A stretch of 64,000 nucleotides of DNA from Varroa destructor (taxonomy: Eukaryota > Arthropoda > Arachnida > Mesostigmata > Varroidae). The stretch covers positions 26,791,344 to 26,855,343 of the forward strand of contig NW_019211454.1 in the NCBI RefSeq assembly GCF_002443255.2. Reading direction: 5' to 3'. A program made the translations under genes and the position numbers. The notes below the pieces were generated by a model. It saw only the letters and a program-made list of their open reading frames with translations. It did no database searches and had not been told where the DNA came from. Shown here in pieces: positions 1 through 13,380 of this stretch (positions are counted from its first letter, which is position 1; each line of letters opens with the position of its first letter).

Positions 1-1551
1 AGTAAACTGGTTTTACACATTTATAAACAAAAATACGGGAATTGAAGACTGTAGCCCTTTGAAAACTTAAACTAATGCAAAAAATGTCTAAAGATAAGAA
101 AAAATGATTTGTATATTTTTTGCATGTAGCATTCGATTTGGATTTTTTCAAGTTAAGTAAATTATAAATTGATAACCTGAAAAAAAAAAACAGGAAAGAG
201 TTGATGAGAAAGTTTTCTGGCTCACCATAAATCAGGCAAACAAAAATAAGTAACTGCCCAACTCTTTGACACATAGCCTAGTTTATGTCCATGGTACGCG
301 TTCACCTTTGCGTTTTTTTCGCTTCTGCATGCGATGCTCACACATACTGTATTCTGTCATTATGTTACATAACATCGTGTGTCCTACCAACTTGAGGGAT
401 CAGCGGCACCTACAGAAGGCGGCATTTTCAATGATCAATTGGCAAGATGCAGCGAAAATAAGGATTCGATGAGGAAGGAGGCCACCGAAACGATTTGCGG
501 ATAGTTTAGAAATAAGTGCTCCGATATGTCGAAATACGTTTGCAAATGGAGCGATCAAAACAAACGTATCCTAGCTTGCTATGTGACGTAAGGTTTACTA
601 CCACAGTCTGATTCCTGTTGGCATAAATCGGCACGGTCCAAGTCAAACAAGTGCAACTGAGGGATCAGTAAACTGGTAAATAACTGACCAGTAAACACTG
701 ATCTTGTTAATAAGATTACAGCTCATTGAACTGGTTACTTTTTCATGCCGTAGCTAAACTGAATACGAAAATAGTTACATAACGATAAGGAACAGATACT
801 GAAGTAATTCTTTAGCAGCTCGCGTAGAGACCTTTCCTTGTTGGACCATTTTTTTACTTTCAAGGACCAAAAACATGTCATACTTTATTCAAACCATAAC
901 TTGACTTTGTATACTAATCAACGATTTTTTTTCCGAGTACGATAAGTCAGATTTTTTCGGGAGTCAATACTGAATATTAAAAAGGAAAACTCGATGTTAA
1001 GGGTTGCAAAGATAATATTTTTTACGATATATGTTACACCAGTTAATACAATGATACGCCTACACGAGCCAATTCGAGATGTGCATTACTCATAGAACTA
1101 AATGTACTTTTGTTATCATCTAAAACAAACATCTTTCATGCCATCCAATTTAAATGTACATGGACGACGTAATAAACTTTCGCGTTACAATAATTGAAAG
1201 GGTTCTGTGCAGAGCCAGAACAGTAACTGATCCGAAATCCTCTAATTAATTTAGTTACTGGGCCAAAAGTCTACGGGGCATAGCCGTATCACTGCACGGC
1301 TCTCGTTATATAGTATATCCATCAACCATATATATATGATTGGGTTGGTTACGTGTATTGCCAATGGCTCTTTACAAAATGGAAAGCCGTCTCTCAAATA
1401 GTTGATGGACGGAATAGGCTATGCATGTTACACGCGTTTAAGTCATGTTTGCGTTGCCATAGCGCTCAACTACGAAAACTTTTAATTCGGAGAAAGGCGA
1501 GAACGTCGGAACATGAAAACACAATTGGCATGCTCTTTACTCTGATCTGCT
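1..1551. other. AT-rich noncoding stretch
   Basis: No protein or RNA gene is recognised. Open frames are short and have no recognised domains or good splice context. A frame open at 1353-1706 runs into the inverted-repeat element that follows and encodes nothing recognisable. Confidence 0.5.
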
Positions 1552-2055
1552 GTCACATATGTGTAGCTACATTAAATTTCCGAGCTACGACGAACGATCT
1601 GCGACGAAGAAACGAACGATCGTTCTATTTCCTTGCGGCTTCGCAAGGAAATAGAACGATGTCGAGCTTTGCCATTTATTTTATTGTTGCCATAGAAGCC
1701 TCTTGACATCGGGCAGCAACTATCTGGTTTTATTGTAGATCGTTTCACGTTAAGTGTTCTCCAGCGGCCTCTACACGCCTGTCGGTATGCAGTAGATGCC
1801 GGTCATACCAATACCTTCTTCCCTTGCGGGGATTCATTTAAAGCTTCGACTTAGACGTTCAAGGACTCCGAAGCAAATATTAATGTCGGAGTCTTGAGCC
1901 GGATATCATGGAACTCATCAAACGGGGCTCAAATTAAGCAGCGGCATTAGCAGCGTCTCAGATAAAGTTATGCCAATTCGGGCGGCATATTTCATTTCTT
2001 CGTCGCAGATCGCTCGCCATAGCTCGGAAATTTAATGGAGTTATACAGCTGTGAC
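1552..2055. mobile_element. Inverted-repeat element, MITE- or foldback-like
   Basis: Positions 1552-1612 match the reverse complement of 1995-2055 over 61 bases without gaps, with about 53 identities by hand count. The core (ATTAAATTTCCGAGCTA and GCGATCTGCGACGAAGAAA, allowing a few differences) is nearly identical. The 380-odd bases between the arms hold no transposase. Ungapped divergent arms around a short noncoding core fit a decayed nonautonomous DNA transposon. The outer ends fade rather than stop cleanly and no target-site duplication was found, so the true boundaries and superfamily are uncertain. A perfect hairpin (1619-1660) sits just inside the left arm. An old local inverted duplication is the main alternative. 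Confidence 0.6.
1619..1660. repeat. Perfect 19-bp hairpin with 4-nt loop
   Basis: The arm at 1619-1637 (ATCGTTCTATTTCCTTGCG) is exactly complementary to 1642-1660, with GCTT as loop. It lies seven bases inside the left arm of the inverted-repeat element. Perfect pairing inside otherwise diverged sequence suggests a recent origin, for example by template switching. Confidence 0.85.
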
Positions 2056-2590
2056 TTTCAATGGTTTTACAATTAGATGTCCAATCTATATAGGCACGCT
2101 GATCATTTCTGGCGGATTGTCCTCAAAGTGTTTTACGACGCACTGAAAGAAAACAGGGCGCTGTACCGCGTATAGATACCCCAACTGCTGGCAAGCACTA
2201 TAGCCCCTCCTCAAGCATGGTGGGATATTGTCTAACATAAATACAGCTCTACATGAATCATTCGGGAAGCTTCTGTCTTTTGCTTGAGTATTTAATTTTT
2301 GTTGAAAAGTCTATCATAAAAATATATTAAAGCAAAGTTTATTTTCTCCAGTTCCATTACCGCTTTTGGCTAATTGTGGTTGTGATGCTTGTAGCGCATC
2401 ATTATTCATAACAATACCGACTCAATCGCTTTTTTCTGTTCAGCATCTACGCAGGTAGGCATGGCGTTCAACTGTGTAGATACATTAGAACGAAATCAAA
2501 ATAGTAGTTACGCAACAAAAAGACATAGATTAGATTCAAGTGCACAAATTTACAATCAGCCATACACATGGTCTTTCACAAAGATCATAG
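2056..2590. other. Noncoding stretch
   Basis: Nothing recognisable is seen between the inverted-repeat element and the microsatellite. Confidence 0.4.
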
Positions 2591-2770
<180 letters not shown>

Positions 2771-5700
2771 ATAGGGAGACAGGGCGTAGGTCATATATTT
2801 ATGAATTTATGACGCTTCATGACAGTACGGACATTCTTTCAGGGTCTGGTCTGTCAGAACAGGCCCTTTGTCCTGCCCAGCCCATTCTTGCGAGAGAAGC
2901 AGGCTGACGGTTGGGAAGCCGGTCGGATGGATATTGGCCGTCAAAGACTCGTGTGAGTTATAACTGCTACGTGAGCTGCATCTGAGGCTCCTTATAAATA
3001 TCCTTCCACATTTATCCCGGGACCGCAATTTCCATGCTCACATAGTTTACCGTTCCACAATTCGATGGAGCGAAGCGGACCAGAACTTTACAGGATGGCA
3101 GCTGGCGACGACCTCGGGGGAGACTGTTGTCCTTTAGTCCTGTCGTCTCGGATCACGGCCAACTACAAACGTTTGACACTATAGACGAACAGAGCACAGT
3201 TCTCGACTAGAATCAAAACAGCGAAAACACGAACAGCAGGTAACGGAGCTAAACGGGCGCTATAGATTGATGATAATTATCTTTCACTAGCTAACCAATC
3301 ACTTCTACTCTACTGGTCGAGCATGCCAAGTGTAGTCCATAAGCACGGGATTAGAATTAGCCCAAGCGCACGAAACATAGAACATTGCAATAGATAACAT
3401 TGCTTAAACAGAACAGATAATAATAGTTTGGCGATGCGGTCCCGCAGTTTGCAAATGCTACGAAATATACCTGGTTAGGTTTGAGATGTCAAGGTCTCTA
3501 ATCTGGTTCGCTTTACAAATCTTGCATTGTTAGCTCCAATGGCACGCAACGACTACGAAAAGCTCATGGCTCTATAGCATGCGGGTTGATAAAATGAATG
3601 ACTAAATCTGAAGAATCTGATAAGAGATCGCGATACTTCAGGTATTGCGTTTATTGCGGAAGGCGTTTATACAGATCCCTCTAACAAAAGCCATGCTACA
3701 GAGAACTTCTCAATAGTGAGGTACGGCGCCAAAATCATCTGAAAGTCTTACCTTTTTGCTGCAGGTAAGGCTTGGAATCTTTCATTCTCCAAATCCGAAT
3801 CCCAAACAGAGCTCTAAGATGATAACCCAGCTAAAATTTTCCATAAAGGAGGAAATAAAATGTAAGTGCTTAAAGAGTGAAGTCAATGAACCAAGAACAT
3901 ATCTGTAAATTTGTTAATCAATTAAATGATGTATTAACTTTATATAACTTTGAAATACAACAGTAACTTCAATAGATACCTTTGATAGAATTATAGTAAC
4001 TAAATAAAATAACATATTTTTAGGTAGTAGGAATTTTCTAACTTTTTGCGCAGCTCCATTTCAAAAACCAGACAGTACGAACCGCGCATGTAGGTCCTTT
4101 AAGTACAAATACTTAATGTACATATCTAACCTAAATTGAAGCTTTTACATCGCATGGATCGGCTATCGAGAGTACCGTCTTAGTGGCTGGAAGCACAAGA
4201 TCTAAATATAACTCATTACTAGATATGGGAAACAAACTATCGTTAGATGTTCCCAGAATAACTCAAAAACATTCCGGCCTCTTCCTTCCAATTGAAGAAA
4301 CAGCCGTGATACAACAGATTTTCTAATGCTGAATCGTTTCGTTTACTTATTTCTTGCCGCGTTTGACGCTGGCCTGTCCAGAACATACAGACATCAGTAT
4401 CAAAAATGTGGAAGGTCTATGTGTGCGCAAAATATAGGCCGACAAGCTGTAGCAGTAGAAGAAAATTCGCGGAGGCTACCGTTACGGTTCAGATGTAGAA
4501 GAAGGAAACTGTTCGTGTACGTGCGGTAGGTTTCACGTACCTATAGTAGTAGACACCCTGAAAAAGTAATAATGTATTTAAGATGCGAACGCCACAAAAA
4601 ATGGCGGGCGTAGTGAGGATCTACACAGGACTAACAACAAAAACGGTGATTGAACGTGTGTGTGTGGGAATGGTAAATTTTGAGAAACATCTTAGTCTTA
4701 CGATGCAGTCCTCAGTTGAAATTACGATGAAGTTATATCGTTGATACTCATTATCAGAGGCTGTATTGCAAAGATCTAAATCTAATTTATTGCATTTCGA
4801 CTGAGATTCTCAATACAGTCTATTTACAGTTTATTTATTTATTTATTTATTTTTATAGTATAATATTTTGTTTACCAATAATACTTAATAGTTTAGCAGA
4901 CTTTTATCGAATCTGTCAGCGGGCTATCTTCACGAAGGTTACGGATACTTCAATAACGACTCGGCTTTCCCTATCTAACATACACAATCCACGTCTCCAA
5001 TTCAATTCATTTAGATTTAGCACGTTTGTTTAGCCGGAGTCATGGTTCGTGTATAATATGCTTTCGTATGGGGCGATGTTGTTTCACTGCCATAAAAGTC
5101 CTTTTTTTTGCCAACCTAATATGTGTACTGTTGCTGTTTGTTTACAGCTAGTGCATCAAGCGAGAATGCATGTTTTTAACTAAGTCCCTCGATGCATTTA
5201 CTGGCATGAACGAACGTTCACAGAGGCATCTACGTTACCCATGCATGTACTAGGTTACAGTCTTTTTTTTTTTTTTTTCATTTCTAAAATGGGCTTCAAC
5301 AAAATGTTTCTCAGCAGAGGTACTTTTGCTCTGCGCATATCAGTTAATTAACATTCTAATGGCCATATAACGACAACGATTCGAAAGGCAACGGTACGAG
5401 AATTCTTGTGCTTATCTTTGCGTGGAATCGTCCGCTTAGAGGAAATCAAGTAGCAAGCATGCCATACACGGCAACAGATAGATAGCATCCGAATCGCACA
5501 GGCCAAATGTATGCAGTTCGCGTAGCACCAATGTATGGTCGGATAGCTGCTCCTGACATAACCTGCTGGGATCCTTCAGTCGCAGTATCCGGCCGAGTGA
5601 CAGAATTGATATGGTAAAAACGATAATAACGTCTGCTGTTTGTACTAGGCGGGAAAATCGCTTTAGTGATCCCCTTCAAAATAAATCAATTTATTGAGGC

Positions 5701-6899
5701 AGTGCGTAACGCCCTCCAGCTCATCCTTCTTGATTAATAGATTGATGTACGCATATATAGATCACCGACGGTTCTTGTCAAATTTACAATTTATGTGGGC
5801 CATTCTTTCCTGAACCAGTATCACGTATGTACTATAGTGTGATGTCATATAACACACAAATACTTTCCGTCGTAACGCTCCATCTTCATCGTTAAGACGT
5901 ACAGACCTCTTCCTGTAGAGGCGACAAAAAAGTCAACTGGAAAACATGAAATACGTATGGTTAGAGAAGTTACTTAATTCTTAGTGCAATGGAAATAGAA
6001 ATTAAATGTACACACATTTTTCACTAACTCACGTGAACATAGATAGATACAATCGTGTGCTTTGCAGATCATTAAAGTTCCCTCAGACCTCATATTTAAT
6101 GTCGCTGAATAAACAGTGTACTTAGAACCGATGGTCCGCGGACTCGTTTGGAAGTTAGGTGATGATCTAGGGAAAGTACAACAATAAGTAATAAGCACTT
6201 CAAAACAAACAAAAAGTTACATTTTTAATATTCATATTTCTGTTTATTGATTCCAGCTGGCTCAGGCCTTGCCCATGGCATCACCCACTCGGTGTGATTG
6301 TACACAGAATAGTATTTATGACCACTTATCCGATTCTAAACTAGCGGAAAAAGATCGCTTTTTTCTGAAAGTTACACCTCGGATTAGACGAAACACGGTT
6401 TGAGCCACAACTAGTTATCTGTTGACACTGCCTTATGTATTAAACTGCGAATCCTATCTCTAATAAAAGCTTTGGTAGACATTTTATGGCAAAAAATGCC
6501 CAAATTTCACGACCAACTAAAACAAATATGAATGCTATACGAGGTAGGCTCTCATACGACGAAAAAGGTAGGCTTACTAAACAATTTATCAAAGACTTTG
6601 TGAGGCCCGGTGGATAACTTTTTAGGTCCACACTTTTTCGAAGACTTCATTCAGTAATACTTGTTGGTGTTTACATAATCTGCTGCAGTTCGTCGCAGAA
6701 TTCACTTCTTCTGTACAGCGTGCTCTTAGCGTCATGGATTGGTTCGAAGCAGATTAGTATATTCACTTTTACTCGTTACATTGGTTAGTGAGCTAGGCTT
6801 CATTGTGATACGTGGAAGAAAAAAAACCCATATCTTACAGTACAAGTCCTCAGAGAGTTTACTTGTTAGCGTTTCCTATTTGAACATTGCTGATACAAA
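2771..6899. other. Noncoding stretch with small simple repeats
   Basis: No gene is recognised. A (TTTA)n tract lies near 4830-4855 and a run of 16 T at 5263-5278. A CAG|GTAAGG donor-like site near 3767 follows a short open frame, but no acceptor pairs with it convincingly. Confidence 0.4.
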
Positions 6900-7880
6900 C
6901 TCTGCAATCGACATCGTCGTCTCTGTCGCCTGCGTTGCTGACCCATCCTTCCTTGTCGTGTCTTGTGTCCTTTACCATTTCAACTCTCCCTGTGTGGGTT
7001 TGTTCTCGCCTCTCTTTGTCCTTCTTCCAGCTCCAACTGGGGACAGAGCGAAGAGGACAGAACGAACCGGAGCGGTGTCGCCATAGCGATATTCATGGGA
7101 GAAACGTGAACTGTGTGTCCCTCGCCATCCGTACAGCTCGCCCCTTCGGTTGACTACTACGATGCGCTTTTGCCCTCTTGTTATGCTTTTGCGTTCGAGA
7201 GCCAAGTTATCTCTCATTTTATCTCACTCCTTCGCACTCCCACTAAGTTGCCTGCTTGACGGCGAGATCATCGAGCAGTTTGGTCGGTTCCCCAGCTCCG
7301 ACGCCCTCTAGATATACCCGGCGGTTCTGCCTCTCAAATTTTTCCTAGCCCTGCCAGGCCTGCCACACTCGCCACATCTCAACATCAAACAACACCTGCC
7401 TCTAAAAAGCCTGCTCCACTTCGCATTAGGACGATTCGTTTGCCATTGTGCCTCAATAGCTCCTCTCTGTGCAATAGATTGCCTTTTTTTGCAAAAAGAG
7501 AGGTGCAACGAACGGAGGAACCCTACGTCTAAAGAGGTTAGCTGGACAACTGAAAGGAACGAGCGAAACGGGGTCCTGCGACAAGAACGCGGGTGGCAGT
7601 CGGTGGGGTCGGAGTACGTCGGCAGACATCACGGCGCCTGTCGCCCAAACCAGAGTGGAGGCACGCAGAAGGACAGACTACGATGCCAGCTACGATGACG
7701 TCGACAACGCTTGCTTCATGGTGTTTCACCCACTTGGCCATCAGCTCATCTAGATAACCATAGACGTACTGTCGCAGTAAAGGTCACACCTAGGCTAACC
7801 GCACGCACTTTCAGACAACCAACTATTAACAAACCGCCGGCACTGAGGCAACATCAAACGACGATGGTCACCGCCGCTAA
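6900..7880. promoter_or_regulatory. GC- and CpG-rich block, possible promoter or UTR
   Basis: This roughly 1-kb stretch is visibly richer in GC and CpG than its AT-rich surroundings. It carries pyrimidine-rich segments, a TGACGTCG CRE-like site near 7697, and a TCAGTT initiator-like match on the minus strand near 7550. Short frames are open on both strands but none matches a known protein. A promoter or untranslated exon is the simplest reading. An old GC-rich insertion is also possible. Confidence 0.25.
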
Positions 7881-10800
7881 ACTTCCGCCGCGTTGAGGAT
7901 CTGTGGTAACGCAGTAATCGAGTATTTGAGGGTATTGCCATACCCGAGTGACTTTCTTTACCATGACAATCATATTAAACGTACGGCCTATTCGATAATT
8001 AATAAAAGGACGATGAAACCCTTGAAAGTAAAAGGAAATCTTCATAAGAAAGAAGCTACCCACTTTTTGTGCTTTCCAATAGGTTACCAGTGATAATGTT
8101 GCCAGTATTGATTAATTTTGTCTCAGGATAACATCCCCCATACGGTATTTAAATATGAAGTAGTGGTGAATTCCACGACTATGACTCCAGTATACTTACC
8201 ATTATACAAGATGCAAATACTTCCATAATAACACGATGAAATAAATATGATAAATAGAATTAAATCGTTTTCCCACTGATCGTTTTGCCTAGACGTTTTA
8301 AACATCTTAGGCCAAAGGGCTTAGGATTACAATTTAGGCTTAGAGAAAATTAACTTTATGAGCTTTCTCGTTCACTGATATTTAGTGTTAGACGCCGATA
8401 TTTATATTTTTCGTAATCTTTACCATGTTTTTAAGCAAAAGAAAGCGGAAAAGAATAGTGAATAAGTCAAACAGTAATGTTAGTAACAATTAACGGACCG
8501 GTGATGACAGTGATGTGCGCAAGAGATGATTACGCATCGGATCACATTTGCTTTACGGTATCTGTCTGGTTCAGCAAACAGCGCTAGTGCATGGTAAAGC
8601 ACGAGCCCCGTGCCCGCAGCTGGGAAAATTGCATACGATAGTGGTTGTCTAATGCATATGGGCCCCTCTGTTACCTGATGAAGCACAATCATCACGTTCT
8701 AGCAGTCCGCACTTTGCCAAAACGGGAAGCATTAACTGCTTAGAAGATAATTCCTGCTAATGGTTCGGTACTAATATTCACAGAGCATCATGCACTTGGA
8801 CGGAGGTCTTCGGAAGATGAGCAGTTTCAATGGCAAAACTTCATTAATCGAACAATCCTTAACGAGCGGTGTATCCTCGTGAGACCCAACTTAACGATGG
8901 GCAAAACTAAGTAATTCCAACTGTTATACTTTCGAATATTATCCTACACTATTAATTAATCCTTTTTTCGTCAATCGATTTCAGGTGGTGTATTGCTTGA
9001 TACAGTGGCTCATAGCGGCAAATGCGCTAATTAAAATAGCCTAAAAATCTTTCAGCTTTAAATAATAAAAGCTTTAATAAAAAAAAAAAAACATTTTATT
9101 GAACCGCCTGGGAGGTATCTATAAATTAGCTTCTCGTTACTCTAAAATATGACACTCTACTATACATACATACATACACGTAGCGTACATATAGGTGTTT
9201 TTGACGAAATTATTTAAAATGATTTAGCTTAGTCCAGTTGTTTTTTGAAAATGAAACCCGAAAAGACTTTACCCTAGTTAATTTAATGGGAATATTAAGC
9301 CCTTTCACAAACTGGGGGCTATAATTGACACAGAAATAATTGCTTTTTATGCTTACAGCTAATTGCTATCTTTAGGGCACAAGAGTAATCCTGGCTTATA
9401 GTTTTTTATGGCGTGCTGAATCGGGTACGTGTTCAATACGCCGAAAATTGTCCATGAGACAGAAATTAATCACAAATACTGCACTGATTCTGACAATGAT
9501 TATAGAACCACGATGTTATCAAACCTCTTCTGTTAAAGCGTTTCTTAAGATATGCATGTATCATTCATTTTTTCGTACGTTATTAATGCATACTACATAT
9601 TACGTATTAGCTAGAAACGTACTGGCTAAAATCTGTCGGTTTTATTCTCAGATGCGATTTTCATAAACTTCCTGTAGAAGACTTACCTTAACTAGGCTTA
9701 GGTTTGGAAATATACAGCACTACTTTCGGTTTTTTTAGTCGACTTGTAAATTTTGTTATTAGGCCGTGTGAAGATTAGTGCTTCGTTGTTAATAATAAGC
9801 CTGACGAAAGCACGAATAGAAGCAGTTCGCGGATGGTTGCTCTGAACAGTTTATACCAGCATAGAAAAGTAACGAAGACTTAGTCTCTCTTATCTTATTG
9901 AGTGGTTCTTGATGCGAGTGTCGCCGCGATACCCGACGCGATATTTGTTTTACATCCAGATTGCCGTCATCGTTTATTGTACCGCTGTGCCTTCTTCGTT
10001 TAGAAATTGGGTCGGGAAACGTACAACTACAACGCGTAGGCGAATCATCGAGGCGGGGCCGATGGAGGCAAACTAGAGAAAAGAGAAGGGAAAGCAAAAA
10101 ACATCGAGAAAAAGATTACCCTCTGATCTCGAGTACTATCAACAGATGATAATAAGTTCTATCATTATCAAGCAGCGCAGCTGCAAAATGCCATTTTAAC
10201 TCAAAAAGTTTTCCAAACAGGGAAAGATCAAATGTACAGATATATTGAAATAGCCATCTTGTTTAGCCACGAATGTGGGTGGCCCAGTTCTTTGTGTGTT
10301 TATTCTATATTAGCAAGTATTTCTCTTCATAAACACTTTTGCTTGACGTGTCAACAAAACATACTCGTTAGCCACTAAGTCAACTGAACAAGCTGGTCGT
10401 GTCGAGAAACCGGTTAACCCTGAATTCTATAGCTAGATTTATGTAGAATAGTTTGTGATGAATGTCCACTTTCTTTACATAGGTCTAAGTTTAGACTGCA
10501 ACGTATAAGATACAAAGGACCCTTTAGAAACGTTTTTTGAAGTCGAGCTATTAGGGTAGTATTCACATCAAATCTTGCTTCGCCTCTAATATAATAGTAA
10601 ACGCTACGGATGCTTCATGAAGCGTATAACAGTGACTCTTCCACTCGCTTATGAGCCAAGCAATTGTATCTATCGTTTTACATATGTTTAAGCAGACTTG
10701 TGTAACGGTCACTTCTCGCTCAATTTTAATATTGAATTAAAATTAAAGGGCTGCTTATCAGTGGTCCTACCAGTCATAAACAGGCACACCTGTCCTATCG

Positions 10801-13247
10801 CTGAACCAAAAAAAGATAGCCTGTATGGCGTGGATTTTTGTTAGACTAACATAAGGGGGATCAATTAGCAAAATAGATGCTAGAAATTCCTAGGGAATCT
10901 AGCGAAATTTGTGATTAGAAACTCGGTAAAGTCTGACCAACTGTCAAGAGGTTTTCTAGAACCATATAAAATATCACATTACCATCTAATAATACGACAT
11001 TTTCCATTTTTTCTTTTTGCAGATATGTATGAGCTTCTACATGCTTAGATGAGAAATTGATTTTGCTAAGCGTGCCCCTTATGCATAGTGTCAGGCAATG
11101 CATTAGCAGATATCTCAATGATAAGGATCATTAATGGGGCATTAAAAATTATCCGCAATAGGGAATGCTATTAACTATACCAACGCTAATTGCAGTTGAA
11201 GAGTGATCGAAAACTCTGAATTTTGATTCTATCTTGTTATCAGTAGCTTTCTTAAAATCATAGGGTATACAGGCGTTAGGTTTTTACGTTTAAAGTGCTT
11301 CCTTGAGACAGAAAGTTCGGCTATCACATTATCTATACACATGGGTAGACTTCGATTCTATTCGGGATGAACACAGTTGTCCTTCGGCTTATGCAACAGA
11401 CTTTCATAGAATAAAGCTATAAACTATGAGCTCTTACAGAACGGTTTTCCTTGTCATAAACTTGTATATGTATCATAGAACAGATTTGCCTCAACTCCCT
11501 GACAAGGATCAAGGATTTTGTAGATATGGGAAGTGTCGTTTTTCCTTGACAGGGCACGTGCATAGCTTCTGGAAACTTTTGAAAGGAGTCTGATTATTGG
11601 TTATTGCTCACCAACATTAGAATTCTGTCCGGGGAAAAGAACGTATGAAGTGGAACATTTACTGCAGTAAAAATGCATAACTGAATAATTCCATAGCAAT
11701 ATTTTGTGCTTAATGAAAAATACAGAAACTAAAGAGCTTTTGAACACTTAAAAGCCCTCTCTATACGACGAAGGCAAATAGTAAAATACGCCTTATCGTA
11801 CAATAATATGATTGCCTGCAACATTTTCCAAATAAATAGAAAAATTATTTTGGAAAATATCGAAAGTTGTCGCTGCCTCCCGACATACACTACTGGATAA
11901 GCTCACACACAAAAAGAGGATGTTGTAGTTCAGATTACTTTCTTTTATCATTCTATATTCGATAATCTTTATACAGGTTGCCTACATTTATATGGAGTGC
12001 TACAACTTTTGCGGGTCAATATCAGAGTTTATGTGTAAGTTAACTGTGCCACTAGAATAGAGAGCCAACTATAAGAAAAAACTCTATTTAACACTGTTCT
12101 GTTTTGAAGAGTCACATTGTATGTAATCACATAAAGCGATAGCTGCATCGAAACCGCATCCCAGTAAAATGGGCCAGTTATCGACCCATCAGTTATCGCA
12201 GAAAACGGGCTCACTGCGAAGATTTGTAGGTAATGATTTATTATACGGTTTATAACAAAGCGACACTTACAGGTCTGTCCGTTCTATGTCTGAAGATCGC
12301 AGGCCAGATGGTCGTCGAAACAATTATAAGTGAAAACAGTGTCACTTTAGTTACTGCTATGTTATCCTGATAAGGAATGTAAGAAACACTGCTAGTAGGC
12401 GGAAGTAAGGGTAGCCATAATTCATTTTCCGTGGAGGTATCTGTTACATGTAAAACGTTAGAAGAGCTTGGTCCAAATATGGCCATTGCCGTACGCCGAT
12501 ATCATCCGCAATTGGCTAGCCGGCGTCTATGTATTGAGCAAAGCGAATGGCACTCGAACGTACGCGTGTCTACCAGTGTGCGAGCTTCGTTTCGGTGCAC
12601 GTTTTGAAGTGGTCTAAGAGAGAGAACGAGAAATGCATATGGGAGAGAAAAATACGAATGTATTAGTCATAAGCAATATTATGATTCTGAACATCCCCTA
12701 CACTTCGGACAACGACAATGATATTGAGAACGCTGAAGGTCAGACAAGGTATTAGGTTATATATCACAAGAGACGTTCGCCATATTTTATGTATGGTATT
12801 GAAATATAACTTAGCTGACCCACACGCCAGTAGCTTGTAAAGTGCTGAACGAGCTAATTACTTTTGTTCTAGCGAAAGATTCGTATAGAGTAAAAAAGTT
12901 GAAGCACTGTTTAATGTTTTTAGGCGTTTTGTACTACGATAACCGTTACACCGATAAAGATGGCGTTTGTATAAAAGGCCATTGCTACATATTTTTAAAT
13001 AGTTAAAGTTATACGAGAAAAATGCTTTTTTTTGTATTATAGCACACACGTTTACCTAAATATTTCCTTCCGCTTTGTTTTATTGCATAGATGGCCGCGT
13101 GTCATTGACTTCGCCTTTTTTTCTTTGTATACGTGCTAACTGATAATGTATACTTGATTCATTCCAAAGGTGAGTGTTGCTGAATTATGAGCAACTATTA
13201 TATGTGCCATGCTAAACTCGCTTCATCCACGCATCCTCTATATATAT
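7881..13247. other. Noncoding stretch
   Basis: No gene recognised. A strong acceptor-like site ends at 8985 (TCGATTTCAG) but the sequence after it closes in all frames within about 60 bases. Poly-A runs and short CATA repeats lie near 9080 and 9165. Confidence 0.4.
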
Positions 13248-13277
13248 ACACAGATGTATATATATATACATCTGTGT
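13248..13277. repeat. 30-bp perfect palindrome
   Basis: ACACAGATGTATATA at 13248-13262 is followed directly by its exact reverse complement at 13263-13277. It sits beside short TA and GT simple repeats, which probably gave rise to it by slippage or inversion. Confidence 0.85.
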
Positions 13278-13356
13278 GTGTGTGTGTAAAATTAAACCTA
13301 TTTTTCCGTTCACCCAAGTTACGTAATTACCCATATTAATATATATTAGGTATCTC

Positions 13357-13380
13357 TATATATATATATATATATATATA
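13357..13380. repeat. (TA)12 microsatellite
   Basis: A pure alternating TA run of 24 bases. Confidence 0.9.

Noticed and set aside
6739..7086. 115-codon hydrophobic frame
   Set aside because: It begins at TTG, has no recognised family, and runs into the GC-rich block where several frames are open at once.
8986..9060. Exon after a strong acceptor at 8985
   Set aside because: All three frames close within about 60 bases and no donor is present.
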